Of a stretch of DNA of 64,000 nt, positions 13,101-22,700 are shown piece after piece (positions within the stretch are counted from its first letter, which is position 1; the number at the start of each line of letters is the position of its first letter). Source of the stretch: Sipunculus nudus (lineage: Eukaryota; Annelida; Sipuncula; Golfingiida; Sipunculidae); assembly GCA_026874595.1 (NCBI GenBank), contig CM049307.1, positions 76,112,643-76,176,642 of the forward strand. Direction: 5' to 3'. A program made the translations under genes and the position numbers. The notes below the pieces were generated by a model. That model worked only from the letters and a program-made list of their open reading frames with translations, was not told the DNA's origin and ran no database searches.

Positions 13101-15022
13101 TTCGTGAAATGCGTGCTGTGATCCATAAGCCATTCTTTTAATGATATGTACATCCCTTTCATTTTCTGCATTTACTTTTGTATTAATTTCCACTTTTATC
13201 ACCCTGTTTCCTCTCCGTAATTCGATTGTTTTAACTTTTTTTTCAAGATAAGAATCAAACTCAGAATCAGGATCGATTGCAGAAGATTCAGTTGTTGTTT
13301 GGTCACATGACTCTGAGTGTGCTGAATCTTCTTCCAGTGACGGGTTCGGCGAGGCTGAGAAATGATCCTGCAAGTTTTTGAGAGCATCCTGGCCGTCAAG
13401 CTCTTCGTAATACATGAGGGAGGTGTTTAAAGTTATCAAGGCATTGAAAGCAATGATTTTGTCGCGCTGTTTCTTCCCCTCTGCAGCCTTTCTCCTTGTA
13501 ACTGCCCAAGTTTCGTAGTTCCGTGTGCCCGGGGATACCTTGGACATCTCCCCCGTCTTTTTCTCTATCTCTTTAATAAAATCCATTAGTTGTACACGGA
13601 GAGGGTCATTCATTGGCCTTCCATGTGCGCCGATTACCTCAACTTCATGTGGCTTCGGGTTAATCATTCCCGATTCTTCCAAGTTCTTTCGCACCTGAGA
13701 TATCTGGCGACAATCGAGATTACCACACAGGGTCAAAAAGTGATCATACGCAGTCTTGGACTTTCCAGTCCCAAGACAAACAGTCAAACCCAAGATTTGT
13801 GGCAATCCTGGAGTGTGGTTATCCAGTTTGGCTTCCAAGTATTTGCGCATGAGTTCATTATATGGATGACTCCCGTATGCGTGGTGGCATTCATCAAATA
13901 CCAGTAAATCTACGTCGGTTAGTTTGAAAATTCCTTTCTTGATGGCGTTCATGACTATCATTGCAGTGAGCACAACAACCGTGGTAGACTCCAGAATTAC
14001 ATTTATATTTCGCCCTTCGTCTATAATCCCCACTTTCAGGCCCTGTCTGTTCAGGAACGCGCCAAGAATGGTGGACTTTTGTTGCACTAACTTTCTTATG
14101 TTTACTATAAACAAAGCTTTGAATGGGCGCTCTGGATCTTTCTTCTGCAGGAAGAGTTGGTGGATCACGTGACTTGCCATGACGGTCTTCCCGCAACGTC
14201 TTGGGGCATAGATGATACTGTTTGTTCCCTGTAGAGGCGCTCGCGTCAGCTCCAACTGATATTTACGCAACTTCAGGATTCTGAAAGTAAAAAGTAATAA
14301 TTTGGTGTAATGTGTTGTTGTCAAGGATTGACGTTTCTATAACATATTGAACAAACGAAAGCATAAATTTGAGGAGTAAATATCTTTTGTACAGAAAATT
14401 AAGACGCATATAGAAAGATATTTTCTCCTTCAACATCATGTAAGCACATAATATGAAACTGACAACTTTTAGAGTTGGAGTTTTGTATTGGACCCTTTCT
14501 AGCGACCAATCAACTGAGGTGTAAGTTTCTGTTAGGTTTTCTCAGAGTTCGTAAAATATGTCGTCCTTGGGATTACCCATGAACATCTGTAATATATATA
14601 GATGGAGCTGACAAATTCTGTATATTTTGAAATGTCATAAATCTTTCAGAGCAACAATTCAGTATATATATGAAGCAAAGACCAAATCCTTATATGTTAT
14701 TGGTTATTGCAAAAGAAATGACTTAATAAAATGTAGTTTCAGCAAGAGCTGGCAGGATGTCAAACTTTAACATATTCGCTTGAATGGTTAAAAATGCGCG
14801 TGACGACATGTATCATGAAGACCTATCGCTATATCTCCGACAATTTCGGTCATGTACAACCTTCGTTATATTTCTTGGCCTTGAGAAAAAAAACCAAAGT
14901 GAAAGAAGTTACCCATCATCGATGGTCCCCCTGGAGTTGTCATTTCCCGGAAGATCCTCTTTCTGAGGAGCAAAAAAATTCGAATCCTCTGTGGGGGTAG
15001 AAGAATTATGTGTTCTCTCCAT
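1199..15022 (-). CDS. RIG-I-like receptor helicase (MDA5/LGP2 type), partial gene
   Basis: Cytosolic double-stranded-RNA sensor of the DExD/H helicase family (RLR). Five exons, 15022-14913, 14280-12920, 7041-6871, 2038-1761 and 1457-1199, have GT-AG borders and join in frame at every junction (phases 2, 1, 1, 0). Domains in order: short acidic/Ser-rich leader, helicase domain 1 with an APRRCGKT P-loop (14184-14207) and DECHH (13881-13895), an insert domain, helicase domain 2 with ATDVAEEGVDI and QSRGIARA, an alpha-helical pincer rich in K/E, and the RNA-binding C-terminal domain with its first CxxC (CLHC, 1347-1358). The second zinc-binding half is missing because the gene leaves the window. 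The helicase-2 segment resembles MDA5 and LGP2 (TNEI, EQKEV, EEGVDI) more than RIG-I. No CARD is visible; the ATG at 15022 is only a candidate start, since the frame stays open upstream to about 15170. Several motifs are atypical (see findings). Confidence 0.88.
1761..2038 (-). CDS. RLR exon d: helicase motifs V and VI, pincer
   Basis: A 278-bp exon encoding VNLLVATDVAEEGVDI (motif V) and QSRGIARA (motif VI, 1905-1928), then a charged helix ending IMKKQ that corresponds to the pincer. The motif VI consensus in the family is QxRGRxRA. Here the second Arg is Ile, an ATA codon read at 1916-1914. The splice acceptor is ttcaatcag|GTACAG and the donor is AAACAG|gtagga. Confidence 0.88.
4371..5719. 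repeat. Insertion with GGTGGCGCCACC modules and short inverted ends
   Basis: GTATCCCCAGAC (4371-4382) and its exact inverse GTCTGGGGATAC (5708-5719) bound a block of degenerate modules. Modules repeat the phrases TGTCTGGTTTATGAGAAAAC (about 4597 and 4870) and GGTGGCGCCACC (5065-5076, 5384-5395). Related phrases occur in STK31 introns 1 and 10. The block ends in a GCGGCGGCGG stretch near 5658-5672. It sits inside a reversed TTTTTAGCTCAG element. The family is not identified. Confidence 0.5.
5720..6071 (-). repeat. Head of a reversed TTTTTAGCTCAG-type element
   Basis: Read on the minus strand from 6071 this matches the heads of the two plus-strand copies in STK31 introns 6 and 9: the AGCT..GACTATAAGTCA start, a GTCCGTCCGTCC tract, then AGATGTCCCCAAAATCTCC. 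More of the same element, also reversed, lies at about 3970-4350 beyond the insertion. Confidence 0.6.
6466..6517. repeat. TA microsatellite
   Basis: About 26 uninterrupted TA units directly abutting a MITE whose preferred target is TA. Confidence 0.95.
6517..6701. mobile_element. pogo/Tigger-like MITE
   Basis: Ends AGTGGAACTTCGTT (6517) and AACGAGGTTTCACCAC (to 6700) are imperfect inverted repeats of the GTGGAACCTCG type, which is typical of pogo-group (Tc1/mariner superfamily) non-autonomous elements. About 185 bp with no coding capacity, inserted at TA. Internal copies of TTCGACAYA-like phrases suggest sub-terminal repeats. Confidence 0.6.
6871..7041 (-). CDS. RLR exon c: start of helicase domain 2
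   Basis: A 171-bp exon (acceptor ttttgttcag, donor AACG|gtacga) encoding GLILTRTRFLTERL through EEEQKEVLQQFKNG. This is the motif IV region, matching the MDA5 segment GIIFTKTR...EQKEVISKF. Phase 1 on both sides makes a seamless join with exons b and d. Confidence 0.88.
7724..8245 (+). repeat. Fragment of a TTTTTAGCTCAG-family element
   Basis: It begins with TTTTTCAGCTCGAATAACCG and a GTCCGTCC tract. It then shares the interior phrases of the full copies (ACCTTAAATGTTGC, TTTTTCCTGTAAGCACTG, TTCAGGTTTTTAGA). It is shorter and more diverged than the copies at 27.7 and 34.5 kb. Confidence 0.5.
8853..8901 (+). promoter_or_regulatory. CAAT-CRE-TATA cluster
   Basis: ATTGG (8853-8857, an inverted CCAAT), the palindrome TGACGTCA (8879-8886, a full CRE) and TATATAAG (8894-8901) occur in the order and spacing of a strong RNA polymerase II core promoter reading on the plus strand. 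It lies inside an intron of the minus-strand RLR gene. No clear exon follows. The surrounding GC-richer block (about 8.56-9.73 kb) could be a solo LTR of an old retroelement, but I found no convincing terminal or target-site repeats. Confidence 0.45.
9752..9999 (-). other. Unrecognised ORF in the RLR intron
   Basis: The frame is open from an AG at 10001-10000 to a stop at 9752 and encodes DSEEGLAQAMAG...LTEYLVELE... followed by VYSPQLGLEEGG. The amino-acid composition looks protein-like and the codons are GC-richer than the surroundings. I do not recognise the family. A possible donor (GAG|gtatat) lies after LVELE, but its phase does not fit a cassette exon in the RLR transcript. It may be an exon relic or part of a repeat. 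Confidence 0.25.
10127..10186. repeat. TA microsatellite
   Basis: About 30 TA units immediately next to an inverted-repeat element. Confidence 0.95.
10184..10280. mobile_element. 97-bp hairpin element (MITE-like)
   Basis: ATAACTCTGAAGAAAAACAA at 10184 and its exact inverse ending at 10280 form a stem of about 20 bp around a ~55-nt loop. An inner ATTCAC/GTGAAT pairing extends the fold. It abuts a TA repeat, so a TA target is likely. No coding capacity. Confidence 0.6.
12135..12850. repeat. Modular repeat with short inverted ends
   Basis: Four to five degenerate modules of roughly 130-150 bp share GTTCACAAAAAT, ATTTCGGCTGATTT, AAGGTCAAGGTCACC-like phrases and TTTTCGAAC. The block starts TGTCTCCCCTCAATATGG and ends CTGTGGAGGGGAGATATA, so TCTCCCCTC/GAGGGGAGA form short terminal inverted repeats. 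It looks like a non-autonomous DNA element with internal tandem structure. Confidence 0.5.
12920..14280 (-). CDS. RLR exon b: helicase domain 1 and insert domain
   Basis: A single 1361-bp exon with acceptor ttactttcag and donor AAAG|gtgagt. It carries the P-loop APRRCGKT, the motif II DECHHAYGSHPYNELM and the motif III position LTVCLGTG (13764-13787), followed by the helical insert domain. The insert holds an acidic and Ser-rich loop (around 13250-13380) that looks disordered. The large intron-less core exon contrasts with the many small exons usual in vertebrate RLR genes. This could reflect intron loss in the lineage or capture of a processed copy. Confidence 0.88.
14281..14912. other. RLR intron, nothing recognised
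   Basis: A 632-bp intron between exons a and b. AT-rich, with no exon, repeat or RNA gene seen. Confidence 0.6.
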
Positions 15023-15150
15023 GCTGTTTTGTAGGCCCACTGTTTCTGTTCCTCGCGAAGCCTCCGTTCGTGCAGAAAACCCTGTGGTTGCTCGTCTGGA
15101 GCGTCTGTTTGTAATAACCACGGTCGTAGAATATTGGTGTGTGTTGAGGT
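14913..15150 (-). CDS. RLR exon a: N-terminal leader/linker
   Basis: The frame is open from a stop near 15190 to a good donor (GATGG|gtaact, exon edge 14913). It ends two bases into a codon and joins exactly to the next exon to give DDG-ILKLRKYQ. The encoded stretch is Ser/Thr/Asn-rich and looks like a disordered linker. Its 5' edge is uncertain: a weak acceptor lies near 15150, and an in-frame ATG (MERTHNSS) lies at 15022. If that ATG is the start, the receptor would be LGP2-like, without CARDs. If not, CARD exons lie further upstream and were not recognised. Confidence 0.6.
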
Positions 15151-16520
15151 GTTCTGTAGACTCTTTGTAAGTGGGATTAATTGTATTTCACACTCGGTGT
15201 CCCTTTTAGGTCCCTAATTCCTTTTATTCGTCAGGGTTCTGTCATTTTATCAGATTGACCTTCGACCCTGAAGAATAAAATGTAGGATTGGTATTTAGGG
15301 AAATATTATTTTTTTACTTCTATTATAAACATGCAATCAATGTCCCTCTATTACGTAAAACGCTGTCTCTCTCATATGGACTTTCCTTAGTGGGTGAACG
15401 CAGACTGCAGTCTAGAAATCATGACAAGATTTTTCGTAATTATAGTGGTGATTCTGGTCCCATCCATAAGTGGAAACACAAAATCGGAAAGCAAAGTCCT
15501 ATGTGCACAAAATATTTTGTCACTGCGGAGACACACAAAACACGTGCAAAAATAAAAACTTATTTATAAAACCAAGGGTTTTATTTTCGTTTGTAAATTT
15601 TGAATCCCGGGGAAATATTTTCAAAATTAATTATTCATGGCGTACTATAAAGTCAAAGTTTCATGTATCACTTGAATTCTGGTGGTCTAACATATAGCAT
15701 ATTTTAAAACATTCCTGACATTTTATATACCCTGTGTAACAGCTTATGGTCACCTAAACAGCCTATATCTGTAACACCCTGCATGTTTATCAGCAGGAAT
15801 ATACTATATGGATGGCTAAACGCACTTTTTAGGCTTGAATCCGGACCCATCTGAGCCACGCAACATTATGGTCAGTTAGGTCCCTATTTTTACGCATTTG
15901 TACTCATATTTTTCACGATAGAAGCCAAGCAAACAAAATCTCTAAATTTAATGGACACACTGACAGAACGTGCATCACCCACACGTTTCTGTCACCATGG
16001 GAATTATTTTCAAAAATATGTCAAAAGAAGTCTTCTTAGCTGCTGCGGGCACATGTTTTAAACATATCATATTGTTCCTGGCAATTTGGGACAAAGTACA
16101 AATCGAAAATTCTGTCTTGGCATGATGGTAAAATCGGCTTAGAGACTTGAAATTCTGTCATAGTGACCTATATTTTACGATCATTGCATTTTATTATGCA
16201 TTAAGCACATCATAAAAAAAGATTTGTGTTAGTGCCGAGGCTGCAAAATTTTGTATTCAACGCAAAATAAAATTGTTTGTGCATCATTTGCATATATATC
16301 ATTGTTAAGATGAGATAATATGAGGAAAGCGGCCAAGCCAGTTCTTCAGAACTGTTTTGAATACAATTGCAAATCCTACATTCGGTAGCTTATTGAATAT
16401 GGCTCGCCCCTCCAGTTGTGCAAGACTAGTGGCGCCATCTATATTTTCTTCATTTTTATGGATTATTATCCAGCAAACAAATTCTTTACCTTTCATGCAC
16501 AAACTGAAAGAACGTGCATA

Positions 16521-16625
<105 letters not shown>

Positions 16626-18202
16626 ATATACTTTTGTAGAACTTCTCGGTGGCACAGATCAGCTGCGTGTCTTGACCCCTGGGTCACTTACTTTTTTCAA
16701 ATAGGACCAAAAAATGCCATTATATGACTTAAGGTTGAATCGAAATTTCTTTATATTGCGCGTTTTCGGCCTGTTTTAGTTTACGTTAAGATAGATACAT
16801 ATATTTTTACAATGACTATATACCAGTAATTCCAGTACTTGTTATATTTTCAGATCCATCATACTATATTTGACGTCTATTATAGACGATTCTTTGCTTA
16901 CTTTTCATTGCCCCCTCCCAGTTTTGCCGGTTGTTGGGTTATTTCTTCCAGGATAATGTCAATACTGTCATCTTTGTATTCTGCTTACCAATAGCTGCCG
17001 TGCTCTGGATGTAACTAGACGCAACTATATGCAGTTGAATATTCCTGTGCTTTTGAATTGTAAACCTACAGTTATAATGCTATATATTATACCTGTGGAA
17101 TGCTATATTGTAATGCATTTTCTAGTTTTTTTATATGTAAACGAAAATTATACACCTAATTTATAATTACTCGTACAGTGTGTCATCCAACTACCTTCAG
17201 GAACACAATGGCCTACCCGGACTTTGACACCAGTGAGCAAGCCGGCACAGGTAGCTGAATGCGGGATCTCGCGAGGCACATCATGAACTTATACGGTTAC
17301 ATAGTCACAGGAGGCTTAAACCTCTTCTTAAATATACATTTAATTAGCTGATTACAAACAAAAATACCTTCAGAAACCTAATCCGTATCTGCATGTCTTG
17401 TTGGGACATCACTTACCGGTGGGAAATCCGGGGAGTCAATTCTTGGAAGTTTATGGGTGTATATTGCCATCTGGCGACAGACTATCAAACTAAATTAGAA
17501 ATGCTCCTCGATGGAATATATACAATATTATATGCTGATGACGAAAAAACTTGCTAAAACTTTCATAACTGGGTAAACTGGTAATACGGTCCAAATGGCC
17601 GAAACTGCAAGTATAAAGGCGATGCGTCTCGAAACACTGTCATTCATAAGAACGAGTTCGGCTCTCGAATGGCATAGCTGGGTCTCCGCTGCTGGGATCG
17701 GTGGAGGGAATGTGGGTTGCTTCTGCCTTTGCGGTATAGCTTTCCTAAAAGGGCACCGGCTCGGGATGTACGGTGGCGGACTCTCGCTGCTGTCTGCTTG
17801 GCTTGGTGTGGCATCGCGTCTGTTGGCTCAGAGAACGTGCTTAAGGAGCGCACAGGGCTGAGGTCTTGACCACATGTGCAGCAACCTGCTCGAGGAGCGT
17901 ACACTTCTTATGGATGGATGGAATTTACATTAAATGTATATATATATATATGAACATTGCATTGTATATAGGACTGGGCGTCGCCTTCAATTTTCGTATT
18001 GCAGTATATTTCGATATTTGTTATCGTATTGTGATACTTACTGCGTTATTTCCATTTATCGCAATAAAAGTATATTTGGTACCAATGCGTCTTCGAGCAA
18101 ACATTCAGATTTCCTGAGATGGACCATTGATTAATATGGCAACTCACGCTATTCGAGCATTTCCTTTTTCACGACCTGTGGCCTTTCACTAATCTAGCTT
18201 AA

Positions 18203-18596
18203 AGCTGTGTTTCCATTCATCCGTAAATCTCGTACGTCTCGTACGGACAAAATCAGACCTCTTTTTAAGATGAACTGTTTCCATATGTACGTTTTAGCGT
18301 GCTCCGCATGCGTATCCGCAAAAACGGACAGCATCGAAGCGGATCGGTGAGCGATTCATCCGTTTTGCGGATGGCAAAAATGCCTACATTTCCCAACAGT
18401 GCCCCGGCGCCAGGTGTGATGAGACGTATTGACCTTCTTCCTGCCTGTCGTCCTTGCAGTTTCAAAAGAGGCACGAGAAAGGGTATCCGCAAGAAAAACG
18501 TACGTACATATGGAAACAGTTTTGACGGACTGTGCACTAGGGAGCGTACGTACGTCTTTTGCGGATACGATTTTTACGGATACATGGAAACACAGC
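18203..18596. mobile_element. MITE flanked by TTAA
   Basis: Terminal inverted repeats GCTGTGTTTCCATTCATCCG at the left and its imperfect inverse at the right (…CGGATACATGGAAACACAGC) extend about 28 bp. TTAA lies on both sides (18199-18202, 18597-18600), consistent with a TTAA target duplication, though one base of slippage at the left end leaves the exact border uncertain. Sub-terminal GTACGTACG and GCGGATAC phrases recur in both halves. No coding capacity. Confidence 0.6.
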
Positions 18597-19704
18597 TTAA
18601 TACATTTATAGATTTCTAAATTTATAACAGAAACTTTATTTTTACCACAATAAATCAGTTTCACTCACGTTTGACAAAATATCGAAAAATATCGATATTT
18701 GAAAAAAATTTATATCGCGCGATACGCAATACGCAACTCGATCGTCGTATCTCGATAAATCGATATATCGATAATTTCGCGGACCCCCTATAGAGCCGGT
18801 ATGCATATATATGTTTACACAGGCGCCCAAGGTATATATGCCTGAAAAAAAAACACTCAGGTGTAAATCATTACCGACCAAGGCGCCCGGCGCTGACCAA
18901 GTTTTGGTGGACCTCCTTTAAAACTGCCGACAAATTCCTGTGACTCGGCTGCGGCCAGTGATTTCGAGCCCTGACATTGAATAGGGTTGGGGTCAAATAT
19001 ATATAAACGTATACAGTTAATTTGCTAAAAACAAATAGGCCTATCCTATATAGGTTGTATATAAACCAAAGACAAATACAACTGAGTGATATTTAATAGA
19101 AATACAAGGCAACAAATACAAATATGCAGATAAATGATCATACAGAAAATGTGTTCTTTTCAGTACCACAGATATATTTCCTGTGTACTCGCAATGTATA
19201 GTAGTATATTATGTATCAGGGTTCTTACTCACATGGTATTGTCACTATTGAAGGAACAAAAACACTGGAAGCTGTCACTGTTGTTAAGGAGTTAGGTAAT
19301 AAACACTTAAGTTTAATATAGTAAAACATAAGATGCATGGAGCATATTACATATATATGAATATGAATTTACATGTTTTTATGCAGTATTTGTTTACATA
19401 AATCAAAATATGTATCATATATATAAATTACATGAAATGAAATATGTATCTGACCCCAACCCTGCAGGTGAATTAGTTTGACCGATCGCCGAGACCATGG
19501 ACAGGGGTGATCGCTACAGCTTAGCAGACACTGTGTTAGCAGCTAGTGTCCGTATATATCAATAGATGGCGGGACTGTCGCTACCGGAAGCTATGCATCA
19601 ATCGCGGGCACATGTGCAGCGGAAATAGGAGAATTGGCTTCAAAACCTGAACGCAGAGAAAATAGAGAGCCGCAACCTAAAATAAACAGCTCTGACCCTG
19701 CAAG

Positions 19705-19791
19705 ATGTCGTCTTCATTCGGTGGCAGTCTTCATGGGGGTCAGCTAACCTTTGACCTGTACGTGGGAAACCTCCCTGGAGACACAAGCGAG
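19705..19791 (+). CDS. STK31: STK31 exon 1: start and RNP2
   Basis: ATG at 19705, then 29 codons ending GDTSE and a gtgaga donor, phase 0. It contains LYVGNL, the RNP2 strand of an RRM. Confidence 0.85.
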
Positions 19792-22700
19792 GTGAGATAG
19801 GGAAACTCAACAAGATACGAAACCCAAAACTGTTACACTTACAGCACTCCCCCCCCCCCCCCCCCCACATACACACACACACAAATATGCAAACTCCATG
19901 ATGATTTTTTACAGTCATACTTTGTGACCTTACTGGAAGCGTGTTAAGAATGTGGTCTGCGTTCTGGGACATGAAAATATAAAGAAAACCATTTCTTCTC
20001 TTTTCTTATTTTACCTCCTATATTTTGCTGCAGATGTCCCTACACTTATTTCACCTTTTCTAACATGAATCACCACTAAATATCAGAAGTCACTCAAATC
20101 GGGAATCAAACCTACTATCTCTAGACCCCTACACCCCCCTCTGGTGGGAAACCCAGGTTCCTTGACCCCTCCTCCTCTATTATAATATTAATAAACTCCA
20201 GTTATGAACAAAATGAAATACCGGAATTTCTCAGGAAAATAAAATGTATCGGCCTTTTTCAGGAAACAATAATTTATGCAACACCTGTTTTGCATGAGGC
20301 GAACTGAAGACTGGATTCTTAACAACTGCCACCATACTGTTTATCAATATCATAGCATCAGTATGACTTTGGAGACATGAGAAGTTCAATTAAAATTTTG
20401 TCTTCAGGTAAAAAAAAAAAATTAAAACTATTTCAGTTTACATTGGCCTCCAGAAGCACGTGTAGTTAAAACGTTGGTGTTTCAAACTGCTTCAAATCAC
20501 ATTTCAGATCTAGACCTAGTTGTGGCTCTGTCTTAAACACAGAGCCACAGGGCCCTGCCTTCATTTATATAGCGGACAGGAACACATGCATCTCCTGATG
20601 ATGCACCCAGTTTAAGTACATGCATCTTAAGTATGGTGAACCGGGGTGATTGATTCAGGCAGCAGTGTGCATTGCATGTGTTACATCATCACTGTTGTGA
20701 GTGTCCTTGTAACTGGACCTCTGGCTTCACAAGACCGCTGGCTACACGGGTTGTTACCAGGGTCTGACCTTCGCACTGGATTGTTTCAGCCGGCCGGGTG
20801 CATGTGTCACATTTCAGCTGGGTGGGTCAGGAAGTTAGCAGTGTTGATGTAATGTGCACTGCACACTGCTGGCTGAAACAATCACCCCGGCTCACCATTG
20901 TTTAACAGTGCATGCGTTCTCATCCGCTAGATAAATGAAGGCAGTGACCTGTGGCTCTGTGTTTACAACAGAGCCACAACTGGGTCTAATTTCAGATCCA
21001 AAATGGTGGACTTCTTTGCAGAATGGTAACCTACACATAACTGTGCTGGGTACCACTCTAACCTCTGGGACATGGTGTGGTAGTTTCCGGAATGGAAACA
21101 TGATGGCTCTAATGATGACTAACGGTGTAGCAGCATGCAGGGCGCACTAGTAATGGTGTCACAGGAACTCTTGATGTCATGTTGTGCCGGGAATGGTACC
21201 ATCTGAATTATTTATGAGCTTTAAAATTATCTGTGTATAAATTTCATTAAGGTGTTGTTCAAGAAGTCATAAATAAGGGCCCTTGTGACTGCATTGGTCA
21301 CTAAAACTTCAAAGGGTGGCAGGACCTTGCACATGAGTACTGAATGTGTGGCAGGAAGGGCTGCCCTGGTGTTTTGGTTGTCTCGTAGTTGTATCGTAGC
21401 AAGACACTGTCTCAATCATCTTGCGTACATTTTCATGATTTACAGCAGAAACACTAGACATGTCAAATATTTACTTTTATCCCTCCAGATCAGAACAGAG
21501 GGGGCCTCAGGTCCATGCAGAAAATATATCAGTTAGACATGTGACTTGTCCCAAGTTTTAGAGAGCATTTCCAGAATTTTGTCCACATTATGGAATGTGA
21601 AATACAAACAGACTCATTTTACTTTCTCATATGTACATCACAAGTATTCCAGTAGATACCCTGCCATCGTTTTACTTATTCTGACATGAAATAAAAGAAG
21701 TAGTCTGAGTTGGGAATCCATCCTACAATCTTTAGATCTATTAGAAGTCCAACATGCTACTAACTTAACTGGGAAGAAAAGTATGGTTTTTCTATAGCTA
21801 TGTGCGAAGGGCTATCTCTTGAGTACGTTGGGAACTATTTTGTATTTATACAGCAAATTCAACATGAAGTGTGTGTGTGTGCAGGGGGGGGGGGGGGGGG
21901 GGTCTCTGAATACAAACCCCATCCTCTTTCTGATTAAACATCAAGATAAAATGGAGGATTGAGAAATAGCTTTAATGTCAACATGTGCAATGTCAACTTT
22001 AACCTTGAAAGCTCATGCTAAATACCAGGTAAGGTGCCCAGTTGTTCATATGTAAAATTTGTATGTTTATACTTTAGTTTTCTGAATATGCTGAAGCTGC
22101 AGGTACCATATTGTATATAAAATCATATTGGAATATATACATCTATACTTTTACCTTAAATAAGTTTGTGGCATTTTGTTCATGGTGTGTGCAGATTTAC
22201 GCAGATAATCCTTCAGCCTCCTCATTCCTCAATCTGATACATCTCCTCATCCATATAATAAAACAATTAGCAACCTATGTACACTATGCCTTTATTAGGA
22301 GAGCTGATGAATTGAAAGCTATCATCTAAGTAATCTATTTATTTCACTTACTTATTCATCTGCCCATTAAGAAATAGATACTGTTTTACATATATGCATT
22401 GTATTACTGTTTGTTTTATATGTTCACTTATTTATTATTATTTTTATTATAATTGGTATTATTATTGTTATTATTCATGACCTCTAAATGAAGTGAAACA
22501 TGTGATTACAAAATTTCTGCTTGTGTTTAGATATTGCAAACATGGGTTTTTTATAGTTACATTTTCATACAAGATTGTGTTTTAATGCATGTTTTGTTAG
22601 TTCATGTTATGCAGTTACATTTTGTTATTATTGAATTTTTATGATTCTTAACACATGCTCTTTGTGGAACCATGGGCCTGAGGCCTTTTATTTCAGAATA

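Noticed and set aside
14281-14324. Extension of the RLR helicase frame upstream of 14280
   Set aside because: An AG acceptor at 14282-14281 and the perfect phase join to the exon ending at 14913 show this is intron.
17595-17904. Overlapping 86-88 codon frames on both strands
   Set aside because: GC-richer patch open in both directions, with no domain and no splice fit to either gene.
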